Positions 33,323 to 42,734 of a DNA stretch of 44,273 nucleotides are shown in pieces (position 1 is the first letter of the stretch; each line of letters opens with the position of its first letter). This DNA comes from Kiritimatiellia bacterium (GTDB lineage Bacteria; Verrucomicrobiota; Kiritimatiellia; RFP12; UBA3636), in NCBI GenBank assembly GCA_017648065.1, contig JAGCJJ010000027.1, positions 1 through 44,273 on the forward strand, in the 5' to 3' direction. A model generated the notes under the pieces. That model saw only the letters and a program-made list of their open reading frames with translations. It ran no database searches and was not told where the DNA came from. The position numbers and the translations under genes are program-made.

Positions 33323-36300
33323 ATGAAAAAGAAATATATTCTATCGCTCATGTTGAGTCTTGTCGCTTGTTTTGGATTAACTTCTAAGGCAGAAGCTGTT
33401 GCTGATGTAACAGGACTAGTCCCTGTAGCAGCATGGGATTTTGATTCACAGCCTAATTCTTCAGGGCTTGCTTCTGCAAATAAAGGTTCTGTTTCTATTT
33501 CTTTTACGCATGAAGGTTCTGTGTCTTATGTTCAAGAATCCGTTGATAAGTATTCATTGAATACAGCTAATTTTACACCGTATAGTGGTGCAGTTTCTGT
33601 GCCTCCAAAAACAGGATTGACAATTTCTATGCTAATGACATTAGGTACTAATCCTAATGGAATAACATTCTGTTTTAGAACAGGTTCAAATGATGTTGTT
33701 ATTCGCCGTGGTGATGATGCAGGTACACTTTTAGTTGGCATAGGTTCACATAGTGCAGAAATTTCAAAATATTTAAGTACTTCAATTACAAATGGTGATA
33801 CTGAATATCATTTAGTAACGCTGACTGTAGAAGAAACAGGAATGGCTCTTTATATAGATGGTGTTCTCAAAGATTCAACAACAAATTTTACAGCATGGCA
33901 TAAAAGTCAAATACTGGCTGCATTACAATTTGGCTCTCGCTATGGAGGAAATAAAGGTGTAGAAAAGAGGGGTGGTGGATATATCGCTGATATGCGTATA
34001 TATGATGATATTCTTTCTATGCAACAAATAGATGCATTAGTGCAAGAATTAGATCTCACAAAAAATATGTACTTTTATGACATTAAGGAACCATTTGTAA
34101 TGGGAACTGATGTTATAATTGATTATTCACTCCATTTATATGAGTCAAAAACAGCAGATGTAAGTTTTGTATATGATACTGATCCAAGTTTTTCTAATCC
34201 AACAACAATTGAACTTGATACTGGATTAAAAGCTGGACAATATACTGCAATATTAAATGATTTTAATCCAGGAAAAACATATTACTTTAAATTTGTTGGT
34301 GAGAATGATGCTACTACAGCAGAATCTAATGTTGGTACATTTGATACAGCAATAAGAATAGATTCTTCAGAATACTTAAAACGATTAGAAATAAAAATTC
34401 CTGGCTATGCTGGTAACACAGTATTAACTAATTTCCCTGTTTTAGTAACTCTCTCAGAGGAGACTATTTCTGGATTTAAATATTCAGAATGTTTTCCAAA
34501 TGGCTCAGATATTGTTTGCACAACAAAAAATAATTTGGTAATTCCACATGAGTTTGATGCATGGAATACAGAAGGTACTTCATATGTTTGGGTAAGAATT
34601 CCTGAACTATCAGGAAAAGAAACAGTATTTTATCTTTATTTTGGAGCAATGAGCCAAGAAGCTATTGTTGAACCAACACCTGAGAAGGTGTGGGTTAACT
34701 ATGCAGCAGTATTTCATGGTGAGTCTGCAACAGTTGATGCTACAGGTAATTCTGATACTGTAGTTGCTTCTGGAATTACATCTATAACACCGGATGGTAT
34801 GGTTGCCAGCGCAATGACAAAATCAAAAAATAATTCAATTGGTATTCAATTTTCTAATCCAGTTAAATCAATGGCTCTTTCATCCGTTTCAGAGCTGACA
34901 ATTTCTGGTTGGTTTAAGAAAACAAACAGTGGAACAGGTATTGTTGCTGCTAATAAAAATGAGTGGAGTGGCAGTGGCTTTTTAGCTCTTGTTGAGCAAG
35001 GTACATATTTCTCCGCTAGCGTTGATGGCACACATCAAGGTGCTTCAGGAAAAGGTGCATTGGTAAAGAATGAGTGGGGTTATTTAGCTTTCTCATATGA
35101 AAATACTATGTTGAAATCATATTTAAATGGTGAACAAGTATATGAGAAAAGCGATGCAAAACTTGTAAATGATTCTGCTCAGACATATTGGGCTCTAGGT
35201 TCATATACAGGAAAAGGAGATGATAGTATTTCTGGTGATATGGATGAGCTTCGCGTTTATAATGGAGTTGCATCAAGTGATTGGATTAAGGCTGAATATG
35301 ATTCCGTAATGAATGCTTCAACTTTTGTAGAGATTGTTGATGTTGCAGAGTTAAATACAGAAGTTCCTGTTTTAGCTGTACCGAATGTTTCTAAGAATAT
35401 TGATGGTACAATAACAGTAACAGTTGATGTTTCTTCAACAATACCATCAACAATTAACTGCATTGTTGGAGAAAATGTTTTTGAAATGGCAACTGACGAT
35501 ATAGCTCTTCCTCAAATTTATTCAGCGACAATTTCCGGAGTTGATCCTGGAACATATGTGGCAAGAATTGAGGCAACTTCTTCAAATGGAAGTGTTGTAA
35601 ATAAGAGTTCATCACAATTCTATTTTGGAGCATTGAATGTTGATGTCATTTCTTCAGCAAATGAAAATACAATGGAGTCCGGATTGTTCCGAATTTCACG
35701 CTCTGAAATAGGTGCAATAGAATATGATTTAGCTATTGATTGTATCTTTACAGGTGAAGGTCTTCCTTCAACAGATTTACCTGAGAATATGGGTGTAATA
35801 ATTCCTGCTGGAGAATTATATGTAGACATTCCAGTAAAGCCAGTGTATTCTCCAGAGATTGATCACGATGCAGAGGTTGTTCTTACAACTTCAGGACAAT
35901 ATATTGTCTTAAATTCTGTAGGTACAATGACAATTAAAAATATTGTGGACAATGTTTTTGTTTGCTATGTTTCACCTACAGGTGATGATGCTAATCGAGG
36001 CTTAACAGAAGATACTCCAAAGAAGACAATTTCTGCAGCAGTAGAGGCATTGATTCCATATTCAGAAGGAAAAATTTGTACAGTATATGTTGCAGAAGGT
36101 TTGTACAAAAATTCTAGACCTGTTTATGTAACAAATGCTATCCATGTCTTAGGAATGAGCGAAACAATTTCTGATGTTGTTGTTTCAAATTCTATTGATA
36201 TAGGATGGAATGATCAAAATCAGAGAAACTTTATTTTAAATCATAAGGATGCAGTGGTTGCAGGAATGACACTTCAAAATGGTGGCTGCCTGAACATGCT

Positions 36301-37033
36301 TCAGGGCGGAAGCATATTTATTGATAAAAATGGTGGCACTGTATCAAACTGTGTTATTGAAGCTGCTTATACATACTTAAATTCATATGCTTCAGGTGCA
36401 AGGCTGGAGGCAGGACTTGTTACACACTGCATATTTAGAGATAATCTTTGTGGCAGTGATTGTGGAGATTGGCAGGGTTATGCACGTGGTGGTGTTCTTG
36501 AGTTAAATGGTACTGCAAGAGCAGAGAACTGTTTACTTGAAAACAATTCTCAATATCAAAATGTTTCTTTAGTTCATTTGTACAGTAATTCAATTATGCG
36601 TAACTGTACAATCATTAATTCAGGCTTAAGCGTAACAAATGCTTATTGTAAGGAATTTTCTCCTCTTCTTCTTGACTCTAATTCTCAGGCTATCAATGTT
36701 GTAATTGCTGGTGTAACAAACAAGATTGACGGGGCTGCATGTGGTCCTACAGGAAAAGTTGCTAACTTCATTAACGGTGCTGTAGATTGTGATATCACAG
36801 GCTTAGGCTTTAATGAAAATACAATTGTTGGTACAAAAGAGGATTTCTTCACAAATTATGCTGATGGTAATTACCGACCAAAGACAGGCGGTGTGTTAGC
36901 AAACGCAGGTCTAAATTATGAGGGAATGTCATTATACGATCTTACTGGCACACAGCAGCGCGTAATCGGTGGCCGCATTGATATTGGCTGCTATGAGTCA
37001 TATGATGCAGGAACATTATTGATACTTAAGTAA
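33323..37033 (+). CDS. Large secreted modular protein: LamG - DUF2341 - LamG - beta-helix
   Basis: 1236 residues from the ATG at 33323 (an in-frame GTG at 33308 adds five residues before the signal peptide). Signal peptide MKKKYILSLMLSLVACFGLTSKAEA. Residues ~30-240: LamG/concanavalin-like fold (LVPVAAWDFDSQPNSSG, LYIDGVLKDS, ADMRIYDDILSMQQI). About 350-445: DUF2341 (PGYAGNTVLTNFPVLVTL, YVWVRIPELSGKETVFYLYF). About 455-660: second LamG (GWFKKTNSG, DMDELRVYNGVASSDWIKAE). About 665-880: beta-sandwich linkers. From ~885: DUF1565-like/right-handed beta-helix (GDDANRGLTEDTPKKTISAA), ending in RIDIGCYESYDAG. Such architectures bind or act on glycans at the surface; no catalytic site is identified. 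The GH172 gene follows 30 bases later. Confidence 0.85.
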   Translation: MKKKYILSLMLSLVACFGLTSKAEAVADVTGLVPVAAWDFDSQPNSSGLASANKGSVSISFTHEGSVSYVQESVDKYSLNTANFTPYSGAVSVPPKTGLTISMLMTLGTNPNGITFCFRTGSNDVVIRRGDDAGTLLVGIGSHSAEISKYLSTSITNGDTEYHLVTLTVEETGMALYIDGVLKDSTTNFTAWHKSQILAALQFGSRYGGNKGVEKRGGGYIADMRIYDDILSMQQIDALVQELDLTKNMYFYDIKEPFVMGTDVIIDYSLHLYESKTADVSFVYDTDPSFSNPTTIELDTGLKAGQYTAILNDFNPGKTYYFKFVGENDATTAESNVGTFDTAIRIDSSEYLKRLEIKIPGYAGNTVLTNFPVLVTLSEETISGFKYSECFPNGSDIVCTTKNNLVIPHEFDAWNTEGTSYVWVRIPELSGKETVFYLYFGAMSQEAIVEPTPEKVWVNYAAVFHGESATVDATGNSDTVVASGITSITPDGMVASAMTKSKNNSIGIQFSNPVKSMALSSVSELTISGWFKKTNSGTGIVAANKNEWSGSGFLALVEQGTYFSASVDGTHQGASGKGALVKNEWGYLAFSYENTMLKSYLNGEQVYEKSDAKLVNDSAQTYWALGSYTGKGDDSISGDMDELRVYNGVASSDWIKAEYDSVMNASTFVEIVDVAELNTEVPVLAVPNVSKNIDGTITVTVDVSSTIPSTINCIVGENVFEMATDDIALPQIYSATISGVDPGTYVARIEATSSNGSVVNKSSSQFYFGALNVDVISSANENTMESGLFRISRSEIGAIEYDLAIDCIFTGEGLPSTDLPENMGVIIPAGELYVDIPVKPVYSPEIDHDAEVVLTTSGQYIVLNSVGTMTIKNIVDNVFVCYVSPTGDDANRGLTEDTPKKTISAAVEALIPYSEGKICTVYVAEGLYKNSRPVYVTNAIHVLGMSETISDVVVSNSIDIGWNDQNQRNFILNHKDAVVAGMTLQNGGCLNMLQGGSIFIDKNGGTVSNCVIEAAYTYLNSYASGARLEAGLVTHCIFRDNLCGSDCGDWQGYARGGVLELNGTARAENCLLENNSQYQNVSLVHLYSNSIMRNCTIINSGLSVTNAYCKEFSPLLLDSNSQAINVVIAGVTNKIDGAACGPTGKVANFINGAVDCDITGLGFNENTIVGTKEDFFTNYADGNYRPKTGGVLANAGLNYEGMSLYDLTGTQQRVIGGRIDIGCYESYDAGTLLILK

Positions 37034-37063
37034 AAAGATTTCAGCCATTGTGGAAAATATAAT

Positions 37064-38119
37064 ATGCTACATAATCTGACATTAAAAAAGAATATTCGCA
37101 CATTTTCTGTATCTCCTGAAAATTTGACAGGAGAAAAAGGGAAAGGCGGCATGGCTATTGATGGTTCTGCCGCTGAAGCAGCACGCGAGCTTGGTCAAGG
37201 TTGGAAGGTTAATCCATATATAGTAATCAAGCCAGGAGAGAATGCTGTTCTTGCTAACATTAAAGGGCAAGGTGCAATTAAGCATATTTGGATTGTAGAC
37301 AGTAGCAAGGCTGGAAGATTAAGCATCTTGAGAATGTATTTTGATGGTGCTGAAAATCCTTCTGTATGTGCTCCTCTTTATGATTTCTTCTGTAATGCAG
37401 ATAATTTTGATTATGGTCAAATAAGCAGTCTCCCTATTTGTTATAATCCACGCCGTGGAATGAATTGCTATTTTGAAATGCCATATTTTTCAGAATTTCG
37501 CATTGAATTGGAAAACATTTATTCTGAAGATATAATGGTTTATTATCAAATAGATTGCGAGGAGAAAGAGATAGAAAGTAACAGTCTTTATTTCCATGCG
37601 CAATTTAGAAGAGCAAATCCTCTTCCGTATAAAGAACCATATACAATCCTAGATAATGTAAAGGGCAATGGAGTATATGTTGGTACATATATGCATTGGG
37701 GTGTGAAATCGAATGGCTGGTGGGGAGAAGGCGAAATCAAATTTTATATTGATGGAGACAAAGATTTCCCAAGCATTTGTGGAACAGGTACAGAGGATTA
37801 TTTTGGTGGTGCATATAATTTTGATGTAAAAGGCAAGTATGTAACATTTACTACACCTTATCAAGGTTTATCAAAGATTAGCAACACAGATGAAACCTAT
37901 AAATCACAGCGCTATTTTGATATGTACCGTTGGCATATTACAGATCCAATATATTTCAAATCAGATTTAAGAATTACAATTCAAGCATTGGGATGGCGTA
38001 GCAATGGCAGATATTTGCCATTGCAGGATGATATTTCTTCTGTGGCATATTGGTATTCAGATAACCTGAATGACGAATATCCTCCATTCCCATCAGCCAA
38101 TGATTTAGAACTTATTTAA
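37064..38119 (+). CDS. DUF2961 / glycoside hydrolase family 172 enzyme
   Basis: 351 residues. DUF2961 family members (GH172) include fructofuranosidases and arabinofuranosidases acting on furanosides. Visible hallmarks: GQGAIKHIWIVD, FFCNADNF, PLPYKEPYTILDNVKGNGVYVGT, and the acidic active-site stretch GEGEIKFYIDGD followed by ICGTGTEDYFGGAY, then YRWHITDPIYF. There is no signal peptide, so it probably acts in the cytoplasm on imported oligosaccharides. It is 30 bases after the large LamG protein; whether the two are functionally coupled is inference. The exact furanoside cannot be predicted. Confidence 0.88.
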   Translation: MLHNLTLKKNIRTFSVSPENLTGEKGKGGMAIDGSAAEAARELGQGWKVNPYIVIKPGENAVLANIKGQGAIKHIWIVDSSKAGRLSILRMYFDGAENPSVCAPLYDFFCNADNFDYGQISSLPICYNPRRGMNCYFEMPYFSEFRIELENIYSEDIMVYYQIDCEEKEIESNSLYFHAQFRRANPLPYKEPYTILDNVKGNGVYVGTYMHWGVKSNGWWGEGEIKFYIDGDKDFPSICGTGTEDYFGGAYNFDVKGKYVTFTTPYQGLSKISNTDETYKSQRYFDMYRWHITDPIYFKSDLRITIQALGWRSNGRYLPLQDDISSVAYWYSDNLNDEYPPFPSANDLELI

Positions 38120-38428
38120 TCAAAATAAATCTACTATAAATAACAATATAGATTTGGCGTGTAGGTCTGTAGTTGGTTTGGTTTTTCTTTATTACTAGGG
38201 TTAAATTAAAAATCAACTTGGTGTTTCACGTATATATTGTATTTCGCTACGAAGCAAGATACTGCATCGGAGTCCAAATTCTGTTAATTTTATTAAAAAT
38301 GCCATATTTTTGTCACTACACGTTTAGTACATTAACATAATTCATAAGCATTTTTATATGTATTATGGTTGATGTTAATTCGGTATTCAATTGCCAGATT
38401 TTAGTCAAATGGATCTTACTAACTTTTC
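38120..38428. other. Intergenic region, no gene seen
   Basis: AT-rich. Holds a weak 6-base inverted repeat AATCTA/TAGATT just after the GH172 stop and a short GC-richer patch around 38246-38280. No RNA gene or conserved open frame is recognised. Confidence 0.5.
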
Positions 38429-38457
38429 TTGACTAAATTCGCCGATTATTGCACAAT
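38429..38457 (+). promoter_or_regulatory. Probable promoter of the TsaE-fusion operon
   Basis: TTGACT (38429-38434), 17-base spacer, CACAAT (38452-38457), 53 bases before the ATG at 38511. Confidence 0.45.
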
Positions 38458-38510
38458 ATTACTTAGGTAATTTGCCTAAAGAAATAGGCTTCGACAATTT
38501 AAGAATTTAT

Positions 38511-41102
38511 ATGAGTACTATAACTAAAACAACCAACAGCGCTGCTGAAACTCAAGCACTTGCATACGAACTTGTTTCTCGATATAAATCTAACCCAATT
38601 ATTGCTTTATATGGAGATTTAGGTGCGGGAAAAACTTGCTTTGTTCAAGGTCTTGCTTCTGCATTAGGTATTAAAGCTGCTGCTTGTAGCCCGACCTTTA
38701 CAATTGTTAATGAATATATTGAGGAAGGTCCTCCACGTAAACGTTTAATACATGCAGATCTTTATCGTTTAAGTGGTCCAGAAGAGCTTGAAACGATAGG
38801 ATGGGATGATTATATTCGCTCCGGAGATGCAATGGCAGTTGAATGGCCTGATCGTGCTGAAGGGGAATTCCCAGCAAATGTGATCACTGTTGATATTAGA
38901 ATAGGTGATAATGCAGACGAACGCATCTTTAATATTACAATTCCAGATGACGAGGATAAACCGAAACAAAAGAGTTGTGTCTCCCATTCTACAATTACTG
39001 AAGATGTTCTAAAAAAAATAGTAAATGACCCTGCTACCAAAATTTTACAAGAAGGTCGTAATTTAACGGTTAAAGCAAAAGTTAAATTAGAAGATGGAAC
39101 AGAGGTGGATGCTGCAATTAAACGATTTCCACCAAAAAATCTTTTCCGACGAATTATTGAAATAGGTAAACCAACGAAGGCTACAAAATCGTTTTATGCA
39201 GCAGAGCATTTGTTCTGCAAGGTCGGTAATGTTACTCCAGAGCCGTTAGCTTTGATTGATAATGGACCAGCTTATGAAAGTTGGTTTGTTTCAAAATTCG
39301 AGCAAGGAATTACTTCATTTGGTCAGGAGCTTATTAAACTTTATAATTCAATGGGCCCATGTTCAAAATTAATGGATTTATTGAAACTTGTTGCTGAAAA
39401 ATGCTGTGAAATGCATGATTTGGGATTCCAACATCGAGATTTGGGAAACCAAAATATTATGATTTCTAAGCGGAGTATAGGAACAATTGTGTTGTTCATT
39501 GATTTAAATCGATCTCGTAGATATAAACAGCCATTAACAAACAAACAAAGAGGGCGTGATTTATCTCGAATAAGTTTACCTTCTAATTTGTATAAAATTT
39601 TTCTCAGAATGTATTGGCATGGAGAAGAGCCTCCTAAGGATTTTATTAAATGGGAGAAAATTTATCGAGAACGATTTGCTCGACATACTGTCACAAGAAA
39701 ATATAGACATCCATTCCGTAACAGGAAGGAGCTAAAATCTTCTCCAAAAAGTGTTTGTTTTGTTCGTAATACAATTTGGATTTGGGATAATCGATCTGAG
39801 CAGCCTATTTCTGTATATGATGTTGATCAGAAAAATGAACTTAAAACATTAGCTAAAAAACATGTTAGTGTACTAAAAAAAATAAAAGGTATTTTGAAAA
39901 ACGAAAAATTTATTCGCATTAGACTTTATGAACAACCAATATTAAATTTTGCGAATAGACTTTTTGTTTCTATATCTGGAGATGCTCATCGTTTTACTAG
40001 AGAGCAACAGCTTCTCAGCGAGCTTGGATGCACTGGAGTGCACATTAAATTTTATTTTCATGAAGGGTTTGGTGTTTTAAAAGAAAAATGCAATACTTTG
40101 CAAACCTTGATTGCTGCTGGATATAAGGTTGCTATAACTCTTGTGCAAAATCGTGAAGCAGTGCTAAATCCAAAACGTTGGGCTGAATTTGGTGCTACTG
40201 TTTTGAAAGAGTGCGAAAAAGGAATTTATTGGGTTCAAGTAGGGCACGCAATTAATCAACCCAAATGGGGTTGTTTTGACTATAATGATGCTGTTAAACT
40301 TTTTGAACCTATGATTCAATGGAAACAAGATTTTCCTAATATAAAGTTTATAGGTCCATCATTGGGTGATTATGATTTGGATTATTTGATAGGATTACTC
40401 AAACAATTGCCTGATAATATTTATTTTAGTGCTGCATCACAACAATTATATGTTGATAAGTTTGGAGCGCCAGAAAGTAAATATCAAAAAATAGCGGCAA
40501 TTGATAAACTTATCCGATTAAGGGCTACAACAAACACATCAAGAAAAATTGGAGAACAATTATTAATATCAGAATTTAATTGGTCTTTGATTGGTACGAG
40601 AGAATGGTCTCCTGTGGCTGCACCATATGAAATGTCGAATAGTTATGAAAAAGATCCAAGAGTTTCTGAGCGCGATGCAGCTGTGTTTATCGTTAGATAT
40701 GCATTTATTGCTTTAGCTTCAGGTGTTGCTGCCTCAATGGTATATTGGCAATTAGCTGCACATGGTTTTGGATTGGTTGATCCTGGAGCAGATGAAGATT
40801 TCAATCAACAACAATGGAGAAAACGCCCAGCGTTTGAGGCGCTTTCTGTATTTTTCACATTATTGAAAGATGCTCATTTTATCAGAGCTATCCAAGCAGA
40901 TCATGATGCTAAAATTTGGATTCTCGAATTTAAGGATAGTAATGAAAAGCATATTGTTGTTAGTTGGACATCTGATGCTTTAGCAGATAGATCAATGCCA
41001 AAATTAGATTTTGAAGTAAAGACGGTTGTAGATACCTTTGGTAAAACAATTTCTGCACCAGGTAAACTATTAACAGATCCTGTATATTATATTGGCAAGT
41101 AA
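38511..41102 (+). CDS. Fusion: TsaE ATPase - WaaP/Kdo-type kinase - glycoside-hydrolase-like barrel
   Basis: 863 residues from the ATG at 38511; an in-frame TTG at 38472 is less likely. Domain 1 (~1-140) is TsaE of t6A tRNA modification: Walker A GDLGAGKT (35-42), SPTFTIVNEY, HADLYRL, EWPDRA. Domain 2 (~165-400) resembles the lipopolysaccharide kinase (WaaP/InaA) family: AIKRF with K204, catalytic H308-R-D310-LGNQN, and FIDLNR with D331. Domain 3 (~470-860) looks like a (beta/alpha)8 glycosidase (clan GH-A type): nucleophile-like E688 in SEFNW, but the usual Asn-Glu acid/base site reads G578-H579 in VGHAIN. No signal peptide. No frameshift at the junctions. The organism's essential TsaE function probably depends on this protein. 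The TSCPD gene follows after 14 bases. Confidence 0.82.
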   Translation: MSTITKTTNSAAETQALAYELVSRYKSNPIIALYGDLGAGKTCFVQGLASALGIKAAACSPTFTIVNEYIEEGPPRKRLIHADLYRLSGPEELETIGWDDYIRSGDAMAVEWPDRAEGEFPANVITVDIRIGDNADERIFNITIPDDEDKPKQKSCVSHSTITEDVLKKIVNDPATKILQEGRNLTVKAKVKLEDGTEVDAAIKRFPPKNLFRRIIEIGKPTKATKSFYAAEHLFCKVGNVTPEPLALIDNGPAYESWFVSKFEQGITSFGQELIKLYNSMGPCSKLMDLLKLVAEKCCEMHDLGFQHRDLGNQNIMISKRSIGTIVLFIDLNRSRRYKQPLTNKQRGRDLSRISLPSNLYKIFLRMYWHGEEPPKDFIKWEKIYRERFARHTVTRKYRHPFRNRKELKSSPKSVCFVRNTIWIWDNRSEQPISVYDVDQKNELKTLAKKHVSVLKKIKGILKNEKFIRIRLYEQPILNFANRLFVSISGDAHRFTREQQLLSELGCTGVHIKFYFHEGFGVLKEKCNTLQTLIAAGYKVAITLVQNREAVLNPKRWAEFGATVLKECEKGIYWVQVGHAINQPKWGCFDYNDAVKLFEPMIQWKQDFPNIKFIGPSLGDYDLDYLIGLLKQLPDNIYFSAASQQLYVDKFGAPESKYQKIAAIDKLIRLRATTNTSRKIGEQLLISEFNWSLIGTREWSPVAAPYEMSNSYEKDPRVSERDAAVFIVRYAFIALASGVAASMVYWQLAAHGFGLVDPGADEDFNQQQWRKRPAFEALSVFFTLLKDAHFIRAIQADHDAKIWILEFKDSNEKHIVVSWTSDALADRSMPKLDFEVKTVVDTFGKTISAPGKLLTDPVYYIGK

Positions 41103-41116
41103 GAAAGAGTTTTAAA

Positions 41117-41374
41117 ATGTTTGTTTATACAACACGTGGTGTTTGCTCAAAAAGTATTGAGCTTGATGTAGAGTCTGGTATTGTTACCTATTGCAAGATA
41201 AATGGAGGTTGCAGAGGTAATACACAAGGTTTAGCAAAAATGGTGATTGGGCGAAAAGTAGAAGATGTAATTTCATCGCTTAAAGGAATACAATGTCAAG
41301 GTTCTACTTCTTGCCCTGATCAATTAGCTTGTGCTCTTGAGCAATATCTATTGCAGACATCAGGAGAAAAGTAA
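41117..41374 (+). CDS. TSCPD domain protein (TIGR03905 family)
   Basis: 85 residues with CSKSIELDVESGIVTYCKI, NGGCRGNTQGLAKMVIGR and the name-giving TSCPDQLACAL motif. Stand-alone relatives of the C-terminal domain of vitamin-B12-dependent ribonucleotide reductases; specific role unknown. It ends in TAATG, sharing one base with the next start codon, so it is translationally coupled to the chromate-transporter-like gene. Confidence 0.85.
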   Translation: MFVYTTRGVCSKSIELDVESGIVTYCKINGGCRGNTQGLAKMVIGRKVEDVISSLKGIQCQGSTSCPDQLACALEQYLLQTSGEK

Positions 41375-42063
41375 TGTCAGAAAAAAAATCTGAAGCATTG
41401 CCTTCTTCCGTAGTAGCTGAGCAAGCGACAGAAAATCTTGCTGCACAAGATTGTGATTTAGTAGATATAAAATCAATTCCATTATCAAAGCGTTTAATGA
41501 AGCTATTCTTCTTATTTATGAAGATAGCTTTATGCGTTGTTGGTGGTGGCTATGCAATTATTGCAGCCGCAGAAGAAGTGTTTGAACAAAAACTTAAATG
41601 GCTACCCAAAGGCGATTTAATAAATCATTTGCCTGTTTTTCAAACAATACCTGGTTTGATTACTGGAAACTCTGCAATGTATGTTGGTTATAAAATTGCA
41701 GGATTTTTTGGAGCTGTTGTTTCTTTGGTAGCAGTGGCACTTCCATCATTTGTTATAATTTCATTTGTCGCTGTTGGTTTCTCATGGTTGCCTACTGATA
41801 ATCCTTATGTGCAAGGTGCATTTGTTGGTGTGCGCTCAGCATTAGCAGGTGTAGTTGCTGCAACAGTAATTAAATCTTGGCCAAAGATCATGCATGGCTG
41901 CTGGGCTTGGCTTTATATGCCTATAAGTTTGATAGGCATTATGTTCTTAAAGATAAATGCTGCTTACTTTCTTCTTGGAGGAATTTTATTTGGCGTTGTC
42001 TTTATGCTAATTATGGTGCCTATTTATAATCGCCTTTTTAAGAAAGAAAAGGAGGTTAAATAG
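41374..42063 (+). CDS. Chromate transporter (CHR) family protein, half 1
   Basis: 229 residues; a single CHR domain (PF02417) with about six hydrophobic helices. Family hallmarks: FMKIALCVVGGGYAIIAAAEE, FQTIPGLITGNSAMYVGYKIAG and LPSFVIIS. A ~40-residue polar N-terminal tail precedes the first helix. Short CHR proteins work as heterodimer pairs; the second half follows two bases later. The physiological substrate in a gut-type organism need not be chromate (the family also includes sulfate-related anion transporters). Confidence 0.88.
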   Translation: MSEKKSEALPSSVVAEQATENLAAQDCDLVDIKSIPLSKRLMKLFFLFMKIALCVVGGGYAIIAAAEEVFEQKLKWLPKGDLINHLPVFQTIPGLITGNSAMYVGYKIAGFFGAVVSLVAVALPSFVIISFVAVGFSWLPTDNPYVQGAFVGVRSALAGVVAATVIKSWPKIMHGCWAWLYMPISLIGIMFLKINAAYFLLGGILFGVVFMLIMVPIYNRLFKKEKEVK

Positions 42064-42065
42064 TT

Positions 42066-42692
42066 ATGCAGATTTATTTAGTTCTCTTTTTAGTTTTTGC
42101 ACAATTTGGTTTATTGTGTTTTGGTGGTGGTAATGTACTAACACCAATTTATATTGACGAGCTAGTAGAGGGACGTGGTTGGTTAAGCCCTGAAGAGTTT
42201 GGTAATCTACTAGCAATTGCACAAATGACACCTGGCCCAATAAGTGTTAATGCTGCAACTTTTTTTGGGTATAATGTTGCTGTTGATGTTTTCCCAGGAA
42301 ATCATCTTGCCGGATTTCTTGGTGCAGGTATTTCAACATTTGCACTTTTATTGCCATCATTCATTTTAATGATGATTGTGCTTAGGACGCTCGAGAAGCA
42401 TGAAAAGGGTCGCGGTATGAAAAGCATCATGTGGGGTGTTGGTCCCGCAACAATTGGTTTAACAATTGTGGCTATGATGATTTTTATTGAAATGTCTGTC
42501 TTTACACAAGCTATTCCATGGAAAGCTTTAGTTACAGGAGCAACAATCCCTGAGGGCTTTGCAATTCGTCCTTTTGCTTTATTTTTATTTATTGCTTCTA
42601 CTTGGGCATTAACTAAAAAAGGTAAACGTCTTTCAATTATGGCAGTAATATTTATTAGTGCGGTTTTAGGCGCTATTTTCTTAAAATGTTAG
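42066..42692 (+). CDS. Chromate transporter (CHR) family protein, half 2
   Basis: 208 residues, second CHR half: LVFAQFGLLCFGGGNVLTPIYIDEL, LAIAQMTPGPISVNAATFFGYNVA and LLPSFILMMIVLR. AAGGAGG precedes the ATG and overlaps the end of half 1, so both are made from one message and should pair in the inner membrane with opposite topologies, as known for paired short CHR proteins. It is 42 bases upstream of ung. Confidence 0.88.
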   Translation: MQIYLVLFLVFAQFGLLCFGGGNVLTPIYIDELVEGRGWLSPEEFGNLLAIAQMTPGPISVNAATFFGYNVAVDVFPGNHLAGFLGAGISTFALLLPSFILMMIVLRTLEKHEKGRGMKSIMWGVGPATIGLTIVAMMIFIEMSVFTQAIPWKALVTGATIPEGFAIRPFALFLFIASTWALTKKGKRLSIMAVIFISAVLGAIFLKC

Positions 42693-42734
42693 CCTTAGTT
42701 CAAAAGCAGAATTTTAAAGAAAGACGATTTAGAA

